Origin: an uncultured Bacilli bacterium
GTDB lineage: Bacteria; Bacillota_I; Bacilli_A; RF39; UBA660
Assembly (NCBI GenBank): GCA_934141245.1
Contig: CAKPCB010000001.1
Span: 175,541 to 239,540 of the forward strand
Direction: 5' to 3'
Length of the DNA: 64,000 nucleotides
Part shown: positions 42,192 through 50,742 of the stretch, one piece after another
Layout: every line of letters starts with the position of its first letter
Position numbering within the stretch: position 1 is the stretch's first letter
Made by a program: the position numbers and the translations under genes
Notes under the pieces: model-generated
The model's database searches: none
Told to the model about the DNA's origin: nothing
The model's input: only the letters and a program-made list of their open reading frames with translations

Positions 42192-43268
42192 ATGAAATTA
42201 AAAAAGAAGTGGAAGGTTGTAATAGCATTAATACTTATTTTTATTATAATACTATTAACAAATATAAAAATTTACAGCTATCAAATATCATGTATAGACA
42301 AGAATGACAAAACAGATATAGTATTTACAATAAGAAGTGGAACTTCATCTAAACAGATTGCTAGTAATCTAGAAGATAGTAAGTTGATACATAGTAAGTA
42401 TTTCTTCATGTTATATTTAAAACTTAATAAAATTAATAATTTACAAGCATCTACCTATAAGCTTAACAGATCTATGTCTGTTAAAGAAATAGCTGAAGTA
42501 CTTAGCAAAGGTAAGGGGTATAATCCAGATGAAATAACACTAACATTTAAAGAAGGTAAAGGTGTTAGATATATTGCTAAAGTAATTGATAAAGCTACAA
42601 ATAATAGTTATGATGATGTCATTAATAAAACTAATGATAATAATTACATAGAAAAATTAAGAGAAAAATATTGGTTTATAGAAAATGATATAAATAAATC
42701 TGGAACATTCTATAAGTTAGAGGGATACTTATTCCCAAATACTTATATATTTGAAGGAAAAGATGTAACTGTTGAAGCAATATTTGATAAAATGCTTAAT
42801 GAAACAAATAAAATATTGTCTAACTATAAAAGTGAAATAGAGTCAAGTTCATTATCAGTAAGAGATATAATTACGATGGCTTCAATTGTTGAATTGGAAG
42901 GTGTAAATTATACTGATAGACAAAATATTGCAAGTGTGTTTAACAATAGAATGAAGAAAGGTATTAGCCTTGGAAGCGACGTAACTGCATGTTATGCTCA
43001 AAAAATTGATGATACCGCATTGTGCCACAAGAATGCTAATTTTAATTATAATAGCAGTTACAATACAAGATTAACCTCAAATTTAGGACTTCCAACGGGA
43101 CCAATATGTAATCCAGGTGAAGAAAGTATCAAGGCAGTATTAAATGCACCTACTACTGATTATTTATATTTTGTTGCAGATAAAAATACAAAGACATATT
43201 TCTTCAAAACAAAATCAGAATTTGATGCCAAAATAAAAGAATTAAAGAAAAATGGTGATTGGTTATAA
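42192..43268 (+). CDS. mltG: Endolytic murein transglycosylase MltG (YceG/YrrL)
   Basis: The 358-residue membrane enzyme cleaves nascent peptidoglycan strands. It has one N-terminal transmembrane helix (about 8-25), a LysM-like region (FTIRSGTSSKQIASNLEDSKLI) and the YceG catalytic domain with LEGYLFPNTY, the catalytic Glu in MASIVELEGVN and GLPTGPICNPGEESIKA. A GGTGATGATT site fixes ATG 42192. It is yrrL in Bacillus order; trmR overlaps its stop by one base (TAATG). Confidence 0.95.
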   Translation: MKLKKKWKVVIALILIFIIILLTNIKIYSYQISCIDKNDKTDIVFTIRSGTSSKQIASNLEDSKLIHSKYFFMLYLKLNKINNLQASTYKLNRSMSVKEIAEVLSKGKGYNPDEITLTFKEGKGVRYIAKVIDKATNNSYDDVINKTNDNNYIEKLREKYWFIENDINKSGTFYKLEGYLFPNTYIFEGKDVTVEAIFDKMLNETNKILSNYKSEIESSSLSVRDIITMASIVELEGVNYTDRQNIASVFNNRMKKGISLGSDVTACYAQKIDDTALCHKNANFNYNSSYNTRLTSNLGLPTGPICNPGEESIKAVLNAPTTDYLYFVADKNTKTYFFKTKSEFDAKIKELKKNGDWL

Positions 43269-43852
43269 TGAATGACAAATTGCTTAAATTGAAAAATAAT
43301 TCGTTGGATGATGATATTCCGATAATGCAAGATGAAGGGTTAAACTTTCTTATAGAATTGATAAAGAATAAAAAAATAAAGAAAATACTTGAAATAGGCA
43401 CTGCAGTAGGATATTCTGCAATTAAAATGGCAACTGTTAGTAGTGATATACAAATAACTACAATAGAAAGAGATAAAGCAAGATATGATTGTGCTAAAAA
43501 AAATATAAAAGATTTTAACTTGAATAGCAGAATCAATCCTATATTTGCAGATGCAACTGAATTAACTATTGATGATAAGTATGATTTAATTTTTATAGAT
43601 GCAGCAAAAGGAAAAAATACACTTTTCTTTGAAAAATTTAAGAATAATTTAAATCCAGATGGCTACATAGTAACTGATAATCTTAAGTTTCATGGTTGCG
43701 TTGAAAAACCTCTTGAAGAAATTGAAAGTAGAAACGTAAGGGGATTAGTTAGGAAAATCAGAAACTATATAGAATTTTTGAAAAATAACAAAGAATTTGA
43801 AACTGAATTTTTTGATGTAGGTGATGGAATATCTGTATCTAGGAGAAAATAA
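43268..43852 (+). CDS. trmR: tRNA 5-hydroxyuridine methyltransferase TrmR (YrrM)
   Basis: The 194-residue class I SAM enzyme has the O-methyltransferase family 3 pattern: motif I KILEIGTAVGYSAIKMA, TIERDKARYDCAKKNIK, DLIFIDAAKGKN and YIVTDNLKFHG, with metal-binding acidic residues. In Bacillus TrmR (YrrM) methylates ho5U34 of tRNA to mo5U. The neighbours downstream are the two U32 genes that make ho5U in Bacillus (trhP1/trhP2, yrrN/yrrO), which supports this over a catechol methyltransferase. Confidence 0.85.
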   Translation: MNDKLLKLKNNSLDDDIPIMQDEGLNFLIELIKNKKIKKILEIGTAVGYSAIKMATVSSDIQITTIERDKARYDCAKKNIKDFNLNSRINPIFADATELTIDDKYDLIFIDAAKGKNTLFFEKFKNNLNPDGYIVTDNLKFHGCVEKPLEEIESRNVRGLVRKIRNYIEFLKNNKEFETEFFDVGDGISVSRRK

Positions 43853-43854
43853 GT

Positions 43855-44082
43855 ATGAGAGAAGTAAAAGTTGGACATTTATATAAACATTTTAAAGGTA
43901 AAAAATATAAAGTACTTATGATTGCAATAGATGCTTCAACAGAAGAAAAGTTGGTTATTTATCAAGCCCAATATAAAGATAAATCTATATGGGCTAGGCC
44001 CTATAATGAATTTATTAGTGAAGTGGACCATGTTAAATATCCAAATGTTAAAGAAAAGTATAGATTTGAAGAGATTAATTAG
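43855..44082 (+). CDS. DUF1653 protein
   Basis: The 75-residue protein has the DUF1653 pattern: KVGHLYKHFKGKKYKVLMIA, LVIYQAQYKDKSIWARPYNEF and EVDHVKYPNVKEKYRFE. The fold is a small beta-barrel; the function is unknown. It starts two bases after trmR and ends in the terminator stem, which separates it from the U32 pair. It is an insertion relative to the Bacillus yrrM-yrrN order. Confidence 0.88.
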   Translation: MREVKVGHLYKHFKGKKYKVLMIAIDASTEEKLVIYQAQYKDKSIWARPYNEFISEVDHVKYPNVKEKYRFEEIN

Positions 44083-44106
44083 GGATTTATTCTCTAATTT
44101 TTTGAA
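44077..44106 (+). terminator. Terminator after the DUF1653 gene
   Basis: AATTAGGGA (44077-44085) pairs with TCTCTAATT (44091-44099, one wobble), followed by TTTTTTG. Confidence 0.75.
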
Positions 44107-44154
44107 TTTTAGTGTTTAATAATATATAATACTAAATAAGAGGAAGTGACTAAA

Positions 44155-45030
44155 TTGAAAACATTAGTAAAGATAAATCTAAAACAAAATATAGATAAAT
44201 ATATTGATAAATGTGGAGGCTTAATTCTTGGAATGAAACTATTTTCTGTTGGATTTAGAGAAACATTTAGCATTGAGGAAATAGAAGAAATAGTAAAAAA
44301 ATATCCAGAAAAGGATATATTTATATCATTAAATAAGTCTATATTTAATAATGAATTAGAGTCTTTAAATAAAACACTTATAAAACTAGATAATCTAAAA
44401 ATAAAGGGTATTTTGTTTTATGATTTATCAATTCTTTATATGAAGAAGAAAAATAACTTAAAAATGGATTTGGTTTGGAATCAGACTCATTTGGTTACCA
44501 ATTATAATACTTGTAATTATTATTATGGAAATGGTGTTAAGTATGGCTTTTTATCGGGTGAAATTACTAAAGATGAAATCTTAGAAATAAATAAAAATAG
44601 TAGCATGGATTTTCTATTAACAATAGTTGCTCACCAAACAATGTCATTTACTAGAAGGAAACTCCTAACAAATTATTATACCAGTATAGATAAAGAATAT
44701 GATGGGGAAGAAAAGAAAATAAACGAAAAAGAAAGAGAATATTTAATTATGGAAAGTAGTGATGGTACTGAAATAAAAACTGGAGAAATATTTAATGGAA
44801 TAGAAATTTTACCAGAATTACTTAATAATAATTTATCGTATGTTGTTGTTGAAGAAGCATCTATAGACAGTGATATAATAAGTAAGTTATTAACAATAAT
44901 TAACAATATTATAAGCAATACCAATGTAGATAGTAATATAATAGATAGTTATAATCTTATAGGCAATAATACATCATTTTTATTTAAAAAAACTATATTT
45001 AAAGTAAAAAAAGAAAGTAAGGAGATTTAA
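44155..45030 (+). CDS. U32-family protein, YrrN/TrhP1-like
   Basis: The protein of about 291 residues is a shorter, divergent U32 member: GGLILGMKLFSVGFRETFSIEEIEEIV, FLLTIVAHQTMSFTRRKLLTNYY and MESSDGTEIKTGEIFNGIEI. Like Bacillus YrrN it lacks the cysteine cluster of the larger partner. In Bacillus YrrN and YrrO (TrhP1/TrhP2) are needed for prephenate-dependent hydroxylation of tRNA U34. The start is TTG 44155 after AGGAAGTGA (GTG 44146 lies inside that site). The partner gene begins 4 bases after its stop. Confidence 0.8.
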   Translation: MKTLVKINLKQNIDKYIDKCGGLILGMKLFSVGFRETFSIEEIEEIVKKYPEKDIFISLNKSIFNNELESLNKTLIKLDNLKIKGILFYDLSILYMKKKNNLKMDLVWNQTHLVTNYNTCNYYYGNGVKYGFLSGEITKDEILEINKNSSMDFLLTIVAHQTMSFTRRKLLTNYYTSIDKEYDGEEKKINEKEREYLIMESSDGTEIKTGEIFNGIEILPELLNNNLSYVVVEEASIDSDIISKLLTIINNIISNTNVDSNIIDSYNLIGNNTSFLFKKTIFKVKKESKEI

Positions 45031-45034
45031 AAAT

Positions 45035-46228
45035 ATGAAGAGAATAGAACTTTTATCTCCAGCAGGTGATTTAGAAAGGCTTAAAGTAACACTTTTATAT
45101 GGTGCTGATGCTGTATATATAGGGGGTAGAGAATACAGTTTAAGAGCAAATGCTACTAATTTCAGTTTAGACGAAATTAGAGAGGCTTGTTCGTTTGCAC
45201 ACAAGTTGAATAAAAAAGTATATTTAACTCTTAATATTGTATTTCATAATGAAGATATAGATGGTGTTGATAAATATATCGATGATGTTGTTCATTGCGG
45301 TATTGATGCATTTATAGTTAGTGATCCGTTTATAATTAGCCATATAAAGAGTAAATATGATGTCGAGGTACATCTTAGTACACAACAGTCTACAACCAAT
45401 ATAGATAGTGTTCTATATTTTAAGAATGAAGGTGTTGATAGAGTTGTACTTGCAAGAGAATTATCGAAAGATGAAATAAAAGAGATAATTGATAAAACTG
45501 GTGTCGATATAGAAGTATTTATACATGGTGCAATGTGTACTTTTTATAGTGGCAGATGTGTATTATCAAACTACTTAACTAACAGGGATTCTAATAGAGG
45601 TGGATGTAGTCAAGTGTGTCGTTTTGCTTTTGAACTAGAAAACGGTTGTGACAAATTTACTATGGCTACAAAAGACTTAAATATGTCTAGTTACATTAAA
45701 GATTTAATTGATATTGGGGTTAGATCATTAAAAGTAGAAGGAAGGATGCGTTCTTTATACTATTTAGCTACAGTAATTGGTACATATAAAAAAATAATAG
45801 ATGCATGTTATGATAATAAATTAACAGATGAATTCTTAAATAAGCAAATTAATATTCTTAATAGAGTTGCAAATAGAGAAACAAGTACACACTATTTTTT
45901 AAAAGAAGCTGACTATAATGATCAATATTATACTGGTAGGCAAGAATTATCTAATCAAGATTATTTAGGACTTGTTTTATCATATGATAAAGATAAAGGG
46001 CTTCTTACATTATCAGAAAGAAACTATTTTGAAAAAGGATGGGAGGTTGAATTGTTTACACCAAATGGTGATGTTATTTCATTTATAATAGACGAAATAT
46101 ATGATGAATCAATGAATCCGATTGGTGTTGCTAGACATCCAGAAGAAGTATTAAATATTAAACTAGATACTGATATAGAAATAGGAAGTTATTCAATGAT
46201 TAGATTGAAGGTGAACAATAATGAATAG
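45035..46228 (+). CDS. U32-family protein, YrrO/TrhP-like tRNA hydroxylation protein
   Basis: The 397-residue protein is a canonical U32 member: IELLSPAGDLERLKVTLLYG, DAVYIGGREYSLRA, VFIHGAMCTFYSGRCVLSNY, NRGGCSQVCRF and VRSLKVEGRMRS, with three to four cysteines that may hold an iron-sulfur cluster. By gene order it is YrrO (TrhP2), which with YrrN converts U34 to ho5U in tRNAs before TrmR methylates it. An AAGGAG site precedes the ATG. The HD phosphohydrolase gene overlaps its end by 8 bases, where Bacillus has udk. Confidence 0.88.
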   Translation: MKRIELLSPAGDLERLKVTLLYGADAVYIGGREYSLRANATNFSLDEIREACSFAHKLNKKVYLTLNIVFHNEDIDGVDKYIDDVVHCGIDAFIVSDPFIISHIKSKYDVEVHLSTQQSTTNIDSVLYFKNEGVDRVVLARELSKDEIKEIIDKTGVDIEVFIHGAMCTFYSGRCVLSNYLTNRDSNRGGCSQVCRFAFELENGCDKFTMATKDLNMSSYIKDLIDIGVRSLKVEGRMRSLYYLATVIGTYKKIIDACYDNKLTDEFLNKQINILNRVANRETSTHYFLKEADYNDQYYTGRQELSNQDYLGLVLSYDKDKGLLTLSERNYFEKGWEVELFTPNGDVISFIIDEIYDESMNPIGVARHPEEVLNIKLDTDIEIGSYSMIRLKVNNNE

Positions 46229-47312
46229 CAATTTATCAAAATATGCATGTAATAATAGTGATGCTCTAAGACTAAATCCAGAAAAAGAGGATAGTCGTCC
46301 ACCATTTTTTCATGATGCAGATCGCATTATATTTTCTAATTCATTCTCAAGATATATAGATAAAACTCAAGTATTCTCATTTAATTCAAACGACCATATA
46401 ACAAGAAGAATAACTCATGTTATAATGGTTAGTAAAATATCAAGAACTATTGGTAGATATTTAAGACTTAATGAAGATTTACTAGAAGCAATTGCACTTG
46501 GTCATGATGTTGGTCATTGTCCACTTGGACATACTGGTGAGTCATTTCTAAATAAAATAATAAATTCTAGTATAAATGAAGCATTTATGCATAATATACA
46601 AAGTGTTAGAAACTATATGATATTAGAAAAAAATGGAAAAGGTAGTAACCTTACAATTCAAGTTTTAGATGGAATTATGTGTCATAATGGTGAAGTTCTT
46701 AATAATATATATAAGCCAGTAAAAAAGACTAAAGAAGAGTTCTTAGAAGAATATAATAAAGCACTTAAAGATAATAGTGTTTCACTTTCAATGAGACCAA
46801 TGACTCTAGAGGGCTGTGTTGTAAGAATATCAGATGTTATCGCATATATTGGAAGAGATATAGAAGATGCTATAGGACTTGGAGTTATAAAAAGAAGTGA
46901 TATTCCAGAAGAAATTACTAGTGTTTTAGGAGATAACAACAAAGATATAATAAATACTATAATATTAGATATAGTAGAAAATAGTATGGATAAACCATAT
47001 ATTAAGATGAGCGATAAAATATACAATACATTAGATAAACTAAAAGAGTTTAACTATAGTAATATATATAATAAAGCAAATAATGAGTTTGGGAAAGAAT
47101 TTTATAGTAATGCATTTTCATCATTATATGAAAAATATTTAAATGATTTAAATACTAATAACAAAGAAAGTAGTATATATAAAGTATATTTAGATAATAT
47201 GAATAATAACTATATAGAAAACACTAAAAAGGAAAGAATTGTTGTAGATTATATTGCTGGAATGACTGATAATTTCTTTATTAGTGAATACAACAATTGT
47301 ATTAAGTGTTAA
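46221..47312 (+). CDS. dgt: dGTP triphosphohydrolase-like HD protein
   Basis: The 363-residue HD-domain phosphohydrolase has the Dgt pattern: DRIIFSNSFSRYIDKTQVF, RRITHVIMVSKISRTIGRYL, the HD pair in LGHDVGHCPLGHTGE, MCHNGE and VRISDVIAYIGRDIEDAI (metal Asp). Dgt-type enzymes release triphosphate from dGTP or other dNTPs and limit dNTP pools. An AGGTGAA site precedes the ATG inside the U32 gene. It ends about 10 bases before the greA promoter. Confidence 0.88.
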   Translation: MNSNLSKYACNNSDALRLNPEKEDSRPPFFHDADRIIFSNSFSRYIDKTQVFSFNSNDHITRRITHVIMVSKISRTIGRYLRLNEDLLEAIALGHDVGHCPLGHTGESFLNKIINSSINEAFMHNIQSVRNYMILEKNGKGSNLTIQVLDGIMCHNGEVLNNIYKPVKKTKEEFLEEYNKALKDNSVSLSMRPMTLEGCVVRISDVIAYIGRDIEDAIGLGVIKRSDIPEEITSVLGDNNKDIINTIILDIVENSMDKPYIKMSDKIYNTLDKLKEFNYSNIYNKANNEFGKEFYSNAFSSLYEKYLNDLNTNNKESSIYKVYLDNMNNNYIENTKKERIVVDYIAGMTDNFFISEYNNCIKC

Positions 47313-47322
47313 CAAAAATATA

Positions 47323-47351
47323 TTGACAAAATAAACTTTCTATAGTATTAT
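47323..47351 (+). promoter_or_regulatory. Promoter of greA
   Basis: Perfect -35 TTGACA (47323-47328), 17-base spacer, -10 TATTAT (47346-47351). Confidence 0.75.
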
Positions 47352-47382
47352 GGTGTGGATATCGCGAAAGAGGTGTAATTTT

Positions 47383-47853
47383 ATGAAAGAAAAGAAAATT
47401 TACTTAACTCAAGAAGGCTATGAAGAGCTAAAAAAAGAGTTAGATCAATTGATAAATGTTAAAAGGCCAGCTAATATTCAAGCTATAAAAGAGGCAAGAG
47501 CTTTAGGGGATTTGTCTGAAAATGCGGATTATGATGCAGCTAAAAATGATCAAGCAGAGATTGAAGGAAGAATTAAAAAAATCGAAAAAATGCTTGAGAA
47601 TGTTGAAATAATTGAAAAAAGTAGTGATGATGTTGTAGGACTTGGTACAACTGTTTCTATAAGATATGTTGATGATGAGGATGAAACAGATGAATATAAA
47701 ATTGTTGGTAGTCATGAAGCAGATCCATTTATGAGCAAAATTTCAAATGAAAGTCCAATTGCAAAAGCAATTATGAATAAGAAGGTTGGAGATATCGTTG
47801 ATGTTGAAAGTCCTAATGGAGTATATCAAATAGAAATTATTGATATAAAATAA
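47383..47853 (+). CDS. greA: Transcription elongation factor GreA
   Basis: The 156-residue protein rescues backtracked RNA polymerase by stimulating transcript cleavage. It has the N-terminal coiled coil with YLTQEGYEELKKELDQL, RPANIQAIKEARALGDLSENADYDAAKNDQ (with the tip acidic residues DLSENADYD) and the C-terminal domain with GSHEADPFMSKISNESPIAKA. AGAGGTG fixes ATG 47383. It is monocistronic between its own promoter and terminator. Confidence 0.97.
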   Translation: MKEKKIYLTQEGYEELKKELDQLINVKRPANIQAIKEARALGDLSENADYDAAKNDQAEIEGRIKKIEKMLENVEIIEKSSDDVVGLGTTVSIRYVDDEDETDEYKIVGSHEADPFMSKISNESPIAKAIMNKKVGDIVDVESPNGVYQIEIIDIK

Positions 47854-47863
47854 TTTAAAGTTT

Positions 47864-47888
47864 AAGCAGGCAACTGCTTTTTTATTTT
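47864..47888 (+). terminator. Terminator after greA
   Basis: AAGCAG (47864-47869) pairs with CTGCTT (47874-47879) over GCAA, followed by a T-rich tract. Confidence 0.75.
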
Positions 47889-47951
47889 GCATTGACGCAT
47901 TGTTTTAGAATTAAATATATGATATTATTTACTAGTGTTAGGAGAAATTAT

Positions 47952-48194
47952 ATGAGTAGTGATATAGAAGATTATGGGTATTTGATTCCTAGACGAGTAA
48001 AAGATAAAATATATTTGAGTGAGTATCAGATATCAGTTTTAAAAAGATTTAATATTGATTACAATTGCTATAATAGTTTAGAAGGAATAATATTTGATAT
48101 AGAAAATATATTAAATGAAGTTGATGATCCGGAATTAGAGAGTGTTTCTTTAGAGATTTCTGAATTTAATTACTATAATAATACTAACAAGTAA
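47952..48194 (+). CDS. Small acidic hypothetical protein
   Basis: I do not recognise this 80-residue acidic protein, which starts MSSDIEDYGYLIPRRVKDKI. The rest is helical (LSEYQISVLKRFNIDYNCY, LEGIIFDIENILNEVDDPEL). ATG 47952 follows a TAGGAGAAA site; the frame is open from 47892. recD2 starts 12 bases after its stop, so the two are probably co-transcribed. A DNA-repair accessory role is only a guess from context. Confidence 0.6.
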   Translation: MSSDIEDYGYLIPRRVKDKIYLSEYQISVLKRFNIDYNCYNSLEGIIFDIENILNEVDDPELESVSLEISEFNYYNNTNK

Positions 48195-48206
48195 AGGAGG
48201 AATATC

Positions 48207-50384
48207 TTGAAATCATATATAAAAGGTAACTTAAAAAAAACGATTTTTTCTGGTGACAATGGATATGTAGTAGGTTTATTTAAAATTAAGAGTGCAAGTG
48301 AAGATTTTGAAAAATTTATTAATTCTACTATTACATTTACTGGATATTTTCATGAGTTAAATGAAAATGATATTTATGTATTATATGGTGATTTTTTGAT
48401 ACATAATAAATATGGGGAACAATTTGCTGTTACATCTTATGATAGAGAAAAACCAGAAGGAAAAGACTCCATAATAGAGTTCTTATCTAGTGGACTATTT
48501 AAAGGAATTGGTAGAACAACTTCTGAAAAAATTGTAAATGTATTAGGTGATAATGCACTAAATATAATATTGGAAAACCCAGATAATTTACTTTTAATAC
48601 CTAAAATAACAAAAAAGCAAATTGACATTCTTCATAATACATTATTAGAATATGAACATAGCTATAATACTATTTTGAATTTAAATGAGATTGGATTTAA
48701 TACAAAAGATAGTATGATAATATATAATAGATACAAACAAAAAACGGATTCTGTTATACAAGAAAATCTTTATGATATTTATAAAAACATTAAAGAAATT
48801 AATTTTAAAACTATTGATAAAATAGCACTTAATAATAATTATAGTCAAGATGATAAAAGAAGAGTAGTAGCATCTATACTTTACACGTTTAATGAAGCTA
48901 CTAATTTGATTGGTAATACTTACTTTTTTATAAAAGAGATATTTGACTTTACACAAAATGTATTAAACATAAGAATTTCAGAAGAACAATTTATAGAATG
49001 CCTTAATATTCTTATATTAGATGGTGACATAACAAAAGTATCTGAAAAGTACTATTTAACTTCTATATATGATGCAGAAGATTATATTACAAGAAGAATA
49101 AAGTATTTAAATAACTTAGAGGATAATAAGATTAAGAACTTAGATAAATATATTAATGATATTGAATTACTTAATAACATTGTTTACGATGAGTCACAAA
49201 AAGAAGCAATAAGAAATTCTATGTTGAAAAACTTTATTGTAATTACTGGAGGACCTGGAACTGGTAAAACTACTATAATAAAATCTATTGTTTCCTTATA
49301 TAAAGATATATATAAAATAGGAGCTAATAATTTTGAAGAGAATATAGCACTTTTAGCTCCTACTGGTAGAGCTAGTAAAAGAATGAGTGAATCTACATTA
49401 CTTCCTGCAACTACTATACATAGATTTTTAAAATGGAACAAAGAAATGGATAAGTTCGCGGTTAATGAATACAATAAGAGTAGTGTTAAATTAGCTATTA
49501 TAGATGAAGCTAGTATGATTGATGTTAGTCTTATGTTTAATTTGTTAAAAGGACTTAAAACTGATACAAAAATAATATTAGTTGGTGATCATAATCAATT
49601 ACCAAGTGTTGGTCCTGGGCAAATGCTAAAGGATATAATTGATTCAAATACAGTAGATGTTGTTTTTCTTAATAAGCTTTATAGACAACATGAAAATTCT
49701 AATATAATAACATTAGCACATGATGTTAATAATGGTGTAGTGGATGAAGATCTTTTTAATAGCGAAAGTGATTTAGAGTTTGTTAGTACAAATGATATAG
49801 CAAATGAAATCCAATCTATTTGTCAAAAATATTCCTATGATGATTATAAGAATTTTCAGATTTTAGCACCAATGTATAAGACAATTGATGGCATTGATAA
49901 AATAAATATAATTGCTCAAAATATTTTTAATCCAAAATCAAAAGACAAAAAAGAAATAATGATTGGTGATGTTTGTTTTAGAGAAAACGATAAAGTATTG
50001 CAGCTTACAAATATGCCAGATGAAAATGTTTTTAATGGTGATATAGGATTAATACATTCAATAGAGAAAAAAGATGTAATAGTTGATTTTGATGGAAATT
50101 TAGTAAAATATAGACCAAGTGAATATAAAAATTTTAAACATGGTTATGCAATAAGTATACATAAATCTCAAGGCAGTGAATTTAAAACGGTTATATTACC
50201 CATTAGTTATTCTTACTCAAAAATGCTTTATAGAAAACTTTATTATACAGCAATTACTAGAAGTAAAAATAAGCTTATATTGGTTGGTAGTTTTAATGCT
50301 TTTAAAAAAGCAATTGATAATAATATGTATAATGATAGAAGAACAACTCTTAAAGATATGCTTAAAGAAAAAATTAATATTTAG
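48207..50384 (+). CDS. recD2: RecD2-type 5'-3' DNA helicase
   Basis: The 725-residue SF1B helicase has an N-terminal OB/helix-hairpin-helix region (GLFKGIGRTTSEKIVNVLG, NPDNLLLIPKITKKQID) and Walker A GGPGTGKTTIIKSI. AIIDEASMIDVSLM, LVGDHNQLPSVGPGQML and the C-terminal HGYAISIHKSQGSEF/YTAITRSKNKL motifs complete the set. It is the RecBC-independent RecD2 of Gram-positives, used in replication-fork repair. The start is TTG after a strong AAAGGAGG site. Confidence 0.95.
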   Translation: MKSYIKGNLKKTIFSGDNGYVVGLFKIKSASEDFEKFINSTITFTGYFHELNENDIYVLYGDFLIHNKYGEQFAVTSYDREKPEGKDSIIEFLSSGLFKGIGRTTSEKIVNVLGDNALNIILENPDNLLLIPKITKKQIDILHNTLLEYEHSYNTILNLNEIGFNTKDSMIIYNRYKQKTDSVIQENLYDIYKNIKEINFKTIDKIALNNNYSQDDKRRVVASILYTFNEATNLIGNTYFFIKEIFDFTQNVLNIRISEEQFIECLNILILDGDITKVSEKYYLTSIYDAEDYITRRIKYLNNLEDNKIKNLDKYINDIELLNNIVYDESQKEAIRNSMLKNFIVITGGPGTGKTTIIKSIVSLYKDIYKIGANNFEENIALLAPTGRASKRMSESTLLPATTIHRFLKWNKEMDKFAVNEYNKSSVKLAIIDEASMIDVSLMFNLLKGLKTDTKIILVGDHNQLPSVGPGQMLKDIIDSNTVDVVFLNKLYRQHENSNIITLAHDVNNGVVDEDLFNSESDLEFVSTNDIANEIQSICQKYSYDDYKNFQILAPMYKTIDGIDKINIIAQNIFNPKSKDKKEIMIGDVCFRENDKVLQLTNMPDENVFNGDIGLIHSIEKKDVIVDFDGNLVKYRPSEYKNFKHGYAISIHKSQGSEFKTVILPISYSYSKMLYRKLYYTAITRSKNKLILVGSFNAFKKAIDNNMYNDRRTTLKDMLKEKINI

Positions 50385-50465
50385 TACATAAAATATGAAT
50401 AATTTATTAATTAATACTAATACTAATAATGGTAATTAAATAATTATCTGTTAGGAGGATAAAAT

Positions 50466-50621
50466 ATGAAAAAAACAAGTGGTTTTTTACTAGGAGCAGC
50501 TGTTGGTATGGCATCACTTGCATTGTATCAGAAGTATAGTCCAGATATGATGAGAGAACTAAAAAAAACAGTCAATAAAATGAATAAAGAAGCCAATAAA
50601 TGTATTGACGATATGATGTAG
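50466..50621 (+). CDS. Small YtxH-like membrane protein, 51 residues
   Basis: A short gene with a perfect AGGAGG site 7 bases before its ATG. The product starts MKKTSGFLLGAAVGMASLAL, one glycine-rich hydrophobic helix, followed by an amphipathic Lys/Met-rich tail (KYSPDMMRELKKTVNKMNKE). The layout resembles YtxH-type small proteins (one membrane helix plus a helical tail), whose function is unknown. A terminator follows at once, so it is a complete one-gene unit or the tail of the recD2 transcript. Confidence 0.7.
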   Translation: MKKTSGFLLGAAVGMASLALYQKYSPDMMRELKKTVNKMNKEANKCIDDMM

Positions 50622-50627
50622 TTTATG

Positions 50628-50648
50628 CACCTTAAAAGGTGTTTTTTC
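50628..50648 (+). terminator. Terminator after the small membrane-protein gene
   Basis: CACCTT (50628-50633) pairs with AAGGTG (50636-50641), followed by TTTTTT. The two-base loop would open by one pair. Confidence 0.75.
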
Positions 50649-50742
50649 TTTGCACAAATATTTAAAATTATAAATAATTTCAATTAATCATATAAAAAAG
50701 TAAAAAATATGGTATATTATATATATGATGGTAGGTGATTAC

